Shown piece by piece: positions 58,170-64,000 of a DNA stretch of 64,000 nt. The notes under the pieces are model-generated. The model was not told the DNA's origin and did no database searches. It saw only the letters and a program-made list of their open reading frames with translations. The stretch spans positions 55,051,979-55,115,978 of the forward strand of contig NC_070611.1 of the NCBI RefSeq assembly GCF_027172205.1, read 5' to 3'. Made by a program: the position numbers and the translations under genes. Numbering within the stretch: position 1 is the stretch's first letter; each line of letters starts with the position of its first letter. Origin of the DNA: Podarcis raffonei. Its lineage: Eukaryota; Chordata; Lepidosauria; Squamata; Lacertidae.

Positions 58170-58525
58170 GGTAAAGGTAAAGGGACCCCCGACCATTAGG
58201 TCCAGTACCGGACGACTCTGGGGTTGCGGCGCTCATCTCGCTTTATTGTCCGAGGGAGCCAGCGTACAGCTTCCGGGTCATGTGGCCAGCATGACTAAGC
58301 CGCTTCTGGCGAACCAGAGCACCTCATGGAAACGCTGTTTACCTTCCCGCTGGAGTGGTACCTAATTATCTACTTGCACTTTGACGTGCTTTTGAACTGC
58401 TGGGTTGGCAGGACCAGGGACCGAGCAACGGGAGCTCACCCCGTCGCAGGGATTCGAACCACCGATGTTTTGATGGGCAAGCCCTAGGCTCTGTGGTTTA
58501 ACCCACAGTGCTACCCACGTCCCTC
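58170..58525 (-). mobile_element. Sauria SINE, full length, 12-bp target duplication
   Basis: Reversed, complete head (ends ACCCACGTCCCTC) and tail. GCTTCAGGCATA flanks at 58158-58169 and 58526-58537, perfect. Confidence 0.95.
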
Positions 58526-59274
58526 GCTTCAGGCATAATCGCCAGCAAATTGGCAGCCAGTTCAGACCGCTCTTGTGGTCCTTTTCAACTCTGTAATTCA
58601 GTGCTGACCAGGTCTCGCTCCTCTCAGCAACCGTGCTGCAACATTCTGAGATTGGCTTAGCTCCTTGGGTGGGAGACTGCCAGAATCCCCAGTGCAGGAG
58701 CAGTATCATAGGTGAAAAGGAATACACAATTATTATTTTTTAAAATTCCCACCATCTGCAAATGGTACAGCCTGGCAAAACCAGCTCTGTTTGTTTCCTT
58801 TTCCCCTGCTCATCAGGCGGGGAAATGGTTTACAGGCTCTTTGCGCTGCAGAAAATAATACATTTCACTCTGAAATGGATTGTTTTGACAGTGGCCAGGG
58901 TTGATATTGTTTATCCATCTTTTAGGGGGAAATGAGGGATTACAAACAATCACAGGAAGTCTGGCTCACTGACAATATTTGAGATGTGTTTATGGAATGC
59001 ACATTACCTGGGTAGTTTGCTTTTATCACATCCTCCTCTTGTATACCTAAAAAGCTATCCCCTTAAAAGAAACATCTGTCTACACAACCCACTGCAGCGA
59101 GAAACAATTCAATATTAAAATATTTTAGGGTGATGCAAAGGTAGGGAGCCACCTGGTATTGAATCAGACCCCTGGTCCATTCTGATCAGTTTTGGACTAG
59201 TGGCTCCTGGTGTTTCATCCTTAGCTGAAGAGGGCACAGACTGAACCTGGGACCCGCTGCGTGCGAAAGGGCGG

Positions 59275-59412
59275 GGAGGGCCATAGCTTAGTGGCTGACC
59301 ATCTGTTTGGTGTGCAGAAGGTCCCTGGCATCTCCAGTTAGTGCTGGGGGAGAGCCCTGTTTTGTAGATGAGCCCAATGGTCTGACTTTGCATAATGCAG
59401 ATTCCTGTGTTT
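59275..59412 (+). mobile_element. tRNA-Ala-type SINE, diverged
   Basis: GGGCCATAGCTTAGTGGCTGACC, GTGCAGAAGGTCCCTGGCATCTCC and GATGAGCCCAATGGTCTGACTT keep the order of the SINE at 62330-62520. Confidence 0.55.
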
Positions 59413-59802
59413 GTAGGCAAAGCAGCACCACCACCACTGAGCCACAGCACCTCTTCCCTATGGCTGTCCTGCAGCCAACCACAACTGAAATGAATGGGCC
59501 TGTGTTTTGCATGTGCGTTTAATGCAGATGATTTCAAGGTTCTCTATACTGGAAAGCAAAAGCAGGGCACAGAGAAAGTCCCAGTCCTTGGCATTTCCCA
59601 TTCAAAGGATTGGGCAGGAGGTAGAGGGGAAAAGGACCAGAGAGCTACAGCTGCCCTAGCAGTGTGGGGAGATGGGGAAGATGCCTACAAACCACCACCA
59701 CTGAGCTTGCTTACAGAGAGAAGCTGTTTGCACCTCTCCTGTTCAGAACAGGTAGAAAGGTGAGCACCCAGGGAGACATGGGCATGTTTAAAGGGGAGCA
59801 TT

Positions 59803-60182
59803 CAGTGCTTTTTTCTGGGGGGAGGCATACCCTTAAACATTTGGTGAATCTAAGTTTGGCCTCATTGAGGAGCAGTATTTCAATATGAGTAGGAAAATGA
59901 GAGTACAGTGGTACCTCTGGATGCAAATGGGATCCGTTCCGGAGCCCCGTTCGCATTCTGAGCAGAACGCAACCCGCGTCTGCGCGTGTCGCAATTCACT
60001 GCTTCTGTGCATGCGCGTGACATCATTTTGAGCGTCTGCGCATGCGCGAGCAGTGAAACCCAGAAGCCGTTCCATTACTTCTGGGTCGCCGCGGAACGCA
60101 ACCTGAAAACGCTCAACCTGAAGCTACTTTAACCCGAGGTATGACTGTACCCCTAAACATTTTTTGTAGAAAAAAAGCACTG
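59803..60182. mobile_element. hAT element related to 56394-56520, split by a TA-flanked MITE
   Basis: Left end CAGTGCTTTTTTCTGGGGGG; inverse of right end CAGTGCTTTTTTTCTACAAA. A MITE occupies 59906-60147. Flanking octamers GGAGCATT and GGTGTGTT agree at 5 of 8 positions, a possibly decayed duplication. Confidence 0.65.
59906..60147 (+). mobile_element. TA-flanked MITE, CpG-rich variant
   Basis: Starts CAGTGGTACCTCTGGATGC and ends AACCCGAGGTATGACTG between TA dinucleotides. The interior is CpG-rich with GCGCATGCGCG-type runs that are NRF-1-like. It shares TIRs with the main family but not the interior. Confidence 0.8.
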
Positions 60183-60299
60183 GGTGTGTTTAATGCAGGA
60201 GTAGCTGAGCTCAGTGCAAATAGGAACTGAGCAGGAACAGTAAATAGTCTCTTGTGTATTGTAAATCTTTAAGGGTATATTTACTGAGGCCTTTTATGG

Positions 60300-60405
60300 A
60301 TGTCACAGAGCTACAGTCAATCCCTTTTCCTGGAGAACTCTGGGAGTTGTAGCCCTGGGAACAGGGGTCTCCTAAAAACTCTCAAACTATAGTTCCCGGA
60401 ACTAG
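60300..60405. mobile_element. palindromic MITE ('CAGCCATGGCTTCCC' family), inner part
   Basis: GTCACAGAGCTACAGTCAATCCC, GAGAACTCTGGGAGTTGTAGC and GGGGTCTCCTAAAAACTCTCAAACTATAGTTCCC match the inner stems of the family. Confidence 0.5.
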
Positions 60406-60407
60406 AT

Positions 60408-60525
60408 GAGGAGAACCTGTGGTCTTCCAGATGTTCCTTGACTGCAACACCTGCATTCCTGACCTTGCTGGCTGAGCCTGATGGGATTTGTAGTCTTAAC
60501 AACTTCTGGAAGACATCAGTTTGGG
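60408..60525. mobile_element. hAT-type MITE copy ('TGGGAGTTGTAGT' family)
   Basis: GAGAACCTGTGGTCTTCCAGATG faces GATGGGATTTGTAGTCTTAACAACTTCTGGAAG; centre CCTTGCTGGCTGAGCC. Abuts the previous element. Confidence 0.6.
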
Positions 60526-60989
60526 GGGAGGGAGGTTGCTGTAGACTCTGGCAAGTTGTTCAGTGCATGTGTGAAGCCTTCCTTACATTTGAGAGTGATG
60601 TGCTGCCAATTACTTTACCTTGCCACACTGATAATTCCCTCATTGTCAACTTACGTAGCTTATGAACAGGAGGGAGGCTGGACTCCCTCCGGGTTGCAAA
60701 TGGGTGTCATTCTGACCTCTTGGGTTTTGGATGGCTTGTTTGGTCCTTGACCTTTTCAACATTGCTTGATTTGGCGGTTTCTGCAGGTTGGGGGATGGGA
60801 TCAAAGCAGTCTTTTGAAATGCAGGTACTTCAGCGTAGCTCTTTCCTGTATGTATGTGTTTATAATGCGAGGACGGACATCTGTGGCCTCCAGATGTTGT
60901 TTAATCCAACTCCCTTCACCCCACTCTGCATGACCAGCAGTCAGAGAGGATGAGAGAACATCTGGACTAGTCTAGAGGCTTGTCTAATG

Positions 60990-61375
60990 CCAGGCAGGGG
61001 CCATTCTAAGCTGGGTATGTTTAGCCTGGGGAATCGAAGGCTTGAGAGGTGATAGGATAGTCATCTTTGAATACTTGAAGGGCTGCCACATGGAGCAAGC
61101 TTGTTTTCTGCAGCTCTAGAGCGTAGGATCCGAACCAATGGATCCAAATTATAAGAAAGTAGATTCCAACTAAACATCAAGAAGAACTTGGTGATGGTAA
61201 GAGCTGTTCGACAGTGGAACCGGGTCCCTCAGAAGGTGGTGGACTCCTCTTCATTGGAGATTTTAAAGCAGAGGTTGGATGGTCATCTATGAGGAATTCC
61301 TTAGCTGTGGTTCCGGCATTGCAAAGGATTGGACTAGAGGACCCTTCCAACTCTACAATTCCATGATTCTGTTAC
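60990..61375 (+). mobile_element. CR1 LINE 3' end
   Basis: The order is the classic CR1 terminus: GAGGTGATAGGATAG, CATGGAGCAAGCTTGTTTTCTGC, ACTAAACATCAAGAAGAACTT, AGCTGTTCGACAGTGGAAC, GGTGGTGGACTCCTCTTC, TTTTAAAGCAGAGGTTGGATGG, ending TACAATTCCATGATTCTGT (ATTCTATG-type tail). Encodes the end of the reverse-transcriptase frame; decayed. Confidence 0.88.
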
Positions 61376-62329
61376 TAGATGGGCCCTTGGCAGACTTGTC
61401 TTACATTCAGCTATAGCAGCTGCATATAATGAGGGAATCGGTTTAACCTTCCAGCTGGTCATATAAGGTTTTTTATCATACATGCAGTTAAAACCTTAAG
61501 AGCTCTGTTAGATCAGGCCATGGAACATCTAATCCTGCCTTCAGCTTCATAGAGTGGCCAGTTAGATGTTTTCAGGGCAATGAAGCAGCAAGCCCTTACC
61601 CATTCTTTGTCCTCAGCATATCATATCTAGGGATAGACTGTCTCTGGATATGATAAGGAGGCATTATTTGACAATCACGGAGGTGCATTTTTTACTTACA
61701 GTGGCTCATAGCAGCCAATGGATCTGGGCTCTGTAAATTTCTATCTGATTCTTTTTTTAAAAGCCAGTTTATCATTCACAAAACTGGAATTCTGTAAAAA
61801 AAGGGGGGGGCGCTAGAAGAACTAGGACTGGAGGAAGCCAGTAAATGAAGAGTGGAATGTTTTAGGAGCAAGAGGGGGATGGAAAGAAAACAAAGAACCA
61901 TTTGCAACGAAACTTTGTGGTGTGAAACCAGCTTATCTGGCCAGCAACGGCTGCGATGTGGGACCCAGTCCCCTATGCCCCAGGCCATCTACATCACTGG
62001 GACTCTGCACATGTCACTGTGTGAGTACAGGATTGCCCTATGAGCCAATACCTAACAAGGGAACTTAAATCTGATAAGAGAAGCCGCTCAACCTGTTCAT
62101 GTGATCGCTCGTCATCGTTTATCTTCGAACTGTTCCAGTTCAGTTGTGAGCAAGAACAGAGGCGTAGATGTTGATCTCTGTGAACGGACATAACAGGCAG
62201 TGTATCTCTCCCCCCCTCCCCCACACTCTGGCTGTTTATCTTTATGCAGAGGGCATTCAAGAAGCCAAAGTCTGGTCCAGGTCTGTTGTTCTGGATAGGC
62301 TTTGAAGCCAACCAATCTCTGCAAGAGAA

Positions 62330-62520
62330 GGGCTGTAGCTCAGTGGTAAAGCATGTGCTTTGCATGCAGAAGGTCTCAGGTTCAATCCCTGTTGTCTCCT
62401 AGAAGAGAGTGCTGCCTGAAACCCTGGGAACCAGCTGCCAGTCAGTGTAGACAATATTTAGCTGGATAGATCAACAGTCCAATTCTGCATAAGGCAGCTT
62501 CTGATATTCCTATGCTCCTG
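62330..62520 (+). mobile_element. tRNA-Ala-type SINE
   Basis: GGGCTGTAGCTCAGTGGTAAAGCATGTGCTTTGCATGCAGAAGG resembles tRNA-Ala(UGC); B box GGTTCAATCCC; body CTGCCTGAAACCCTGGGAAC; tail ATAAGGCAGCTTCTGATATTCC. Confidence 0.8.
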
Positions 62521-62554
62521 CAATGTACTATGTGCTATGTATTTGCATGTGTAA

Positions 62555-62911
62555 AGGTAAAGGTAAAGTGACCCCTGACCATTAGGTCCAGTTGTGGCCG
62601 ACTCTGGGGTTGTGGTGCTCATCTTGCTTTATTGGCCGAGGGAGCCGGTGTACAGCTTTTGGGTCATGTGGCCAGCATGACTAAGCCGCTTCTGGCGAGC
62701 CAGAGCAGTGCATGGAAATGCTGTTTACCTTCCCGCCTTAGTGGTACCTATTTATCTACTTGCACTTTGATGTGCTTTCGAACTGCTAGGTTGGCAGGAG
62801 CAGGGACTGAGCAACGGGAGCTCACCCCGTCGTGGGGAATTGAACCTCCAACCTTCTGATCAACAAGCCCTAGGCTCTGTGGTTTAACCCACAGCGCCAC
62901 CCGCGTCCCTC
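62555..62911 (-). mobile_element. Sauria SINE, full length, 13-bp target duplication
   Basis: Reversed, intact head (ends GCCACCCGCGTCCCTC) and tail. TTTGCATGTGTAA flanks at 62542-62554 and 62912-62924, perfect. Confidence 0.95.
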
Positions 62912-63359
62912 TTTGCATGTGTAAGAAGGTACAATTAAGGAAGAATGGGAACTTTTTACAAATTATCTAAAAAGACAACAAAATGATTTGGACTCCTTGA
63001 CAGGTTTTGAATAAACATCCACAAATTTATTAGTTGAATACATGATGGATAAGGCAATATATGTACAATTTTATAATATGCAGAGAACAATATGCGCATA
63101 GAAACCAGAGAGGGGAGCTGTGGGAAGTCTGGGGGGGAGGGAGGGAAGGGAGAGAGGGAAAAAAGAGGGGGGGAATGTAAATGGTGATATTGATTGATAA
63201 TTTGTTTGCTAAAATTGTTCAATAAAATATATATATTAAAAAAGAAGCAGGTACAAGAGGTAGTGATGGCCATCAACTTATATAGCGTTAAAACCACTTT
63301 GAGGTTTTTTTCCTTTTTTAAATAAAATAAATTCACAGAGGATAAGATTATCAACAGCT

Positions 63360-63530
63360 ACTAGCCATGATGGCTGCCTCTGAATACCAGCCACTAAGAA
63401 TCACAAATGGGAGTGCAAATTTAGGTCCTGCCTGTAGGCTTCCCATAGACATAATGGTTGGCTATAGAGAAAACAGGATACCGGACTAGATGGGCTATTG
63501 GCTTGATTTAGCATGGCCCTTCTTGCAGTC
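63360..63530 (+). mobile_element. CR1-like fragment
   Basis: CTAGCCATGATGGCTGCCTCTG, GCTTCCCATAGACATAATGG and GGATACCGGACTAGATGGGC are the forward orientation of the block seen reversed at 21800-22010. Confidence 0.5.
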
Positions 63531-63889
63531 TACGTCCCTGTTCCATTGGAAAGCTGGGAAGGAGCTTCAGAATGACAGACATTACAAAGCAACACTGTGA
63601 ATTTTGCAATTTTTTTGCTGGGAAATAACTTGGCCTTTGAGCCAGTTGGAGTCATTGGCCCTTATCCAGATAGCCTTTGCAGTTTCCAATCTGAGTTATG
63701 AGGAAACCCTGCCCTTGCCCTTGTGCTTGACTGGAATGGTTCAGTTAAAAGCACAGCGGCAGGCACATTGCCCAGTGCAAGGTTTTGGACGTTCATAGAA
63801 TGAGCTTTCGTAGATTGCAGAGCTTTGTCAGCGACAGCTCTGGAGTGCTGTGCTTTCAGATATGCTGCACTGAGTAGCTACAGAAAGGA

Positions 63890-64000
63890 TGGGGAACCCA
63901 GGCCCCTCCTGATGTCGCTGAACTACAACTCTCATCATGCCTGACCATTGGCCACACTGGCAGGGGCTGATGGGAGTTGGAGTCCAACAACAGCTAGAGA
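63890..64000. mobile_element. hAT-type MITE copy, cut by the window edge
   Basis: GGGGAACCCAGGCCCCTCCTGATG, CTACAACTCTCATCATGCCTG, TTGGCCACACTGGCAGGGGCTG, GATGGGAGTTGGAGTCCAACAAC. Its right end lies beyond 64000. Confidence 0.6.

Larger units (their letters stand above)
56529..64000. other. intergenic region downstream of SSBP1
   Basis: No coding exon recognised on either strand over 7.4 kb. In mammals bitter-taste receptor (TAS2R) genes follow SSBP1; no ~300-codon intronless frame of that kind is here. Repeats fill much of it: two Sauria SINEs, tRNA-Ala-type SINEs, a CR1 3' end, hAT and TA MITEs, and a possible hAT scrap near 57110-57180 (GAGCCACATTCCCTCATGGG). Confidence 0.6.

Noticed and set aside
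1-64000. CRISPR array, prophage, integron or toxin-antitoxin system
   Set aside because: No evenly spaced direct repeats with unique spacers and no compact prokaryotic gene clusters; the window is vertebrate.

Overview
The window looks like a squamate reptile (lizard or snake) nuclear genome. It carries three intron-containing vertebrate genes, and the space between exons is packed with squamate-type repeats: tRNA-derived 'Sauria' SINEs ending in ACCTTT units, L2 and CR1 LINE pieces, hAT and TA-flanked MITEs, and (AAT)n/(ATT)n LINE tails. No bacterial, plasmid, phage or CRISPR feature was seen. The species cannot be fixed from the sequence alone.

Three host genes are complete at the coding level; every splice junction was followed in frame. 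DENND11 (also called LCHN or KIAA1147) lies on the minus strand, with nine coding exons from 23656 down to 2508 and 443 residues. WEE2, the oocyte Wee1-like kinase, lies on the plus strand, with eleven coding exons from 26469 to 44253 and 568 residues. SSBP1, the mitochondrial single-stranded DNA-binding protein, lies on the plus strand, with six coding exons from 49251 to 56194 and 149 residues. The same order and orientation occurs on human 7q34, so this is a conserved synteny block. DENND11 and WEE2 are divergent (2.8 kb between start codons). WEE2 and SSBP1 are in tandem. The three proteins act in unrelated processes (a DENN-family protein, meiotic CDK1 control, mitochondrial DNA maintenance); their linkage is ancestral, not operonic.

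Layout: 1-2507 is downstream of DENND11 (3'UTR or intergenic). 2508-23656 is DENND11 with a 12.6 kb first intron. 23657-26463 is the shared upstream region, CpG-rich beside DENND11. 26464-45100 is WEE2; one intron holds a long, nearly open antisense L2 LINE. 46130-46549 is a CpG-rich promoter with three ETS/GABP-type sites and a probable noncoding first exon of SSBP1. 49205-56305 is the rest of SSBP1. 56306-64000 is repeat-rich intergenic DNA; no TAS2R or other gene was recognised there.

No new multigene system was found. The most informative non-gene structure is the repeat stratigraphy. Several elements have intact target-site duplications readable by eye: hAT elements with 8 bp (CCCACAAC, CTCTTAAC, GGCTTTTG), Sauria SINEs with 7-13 bp, and a LINE 3' piece with 14 bp. 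Several insert precisely into older elements, so insertion order can be read.
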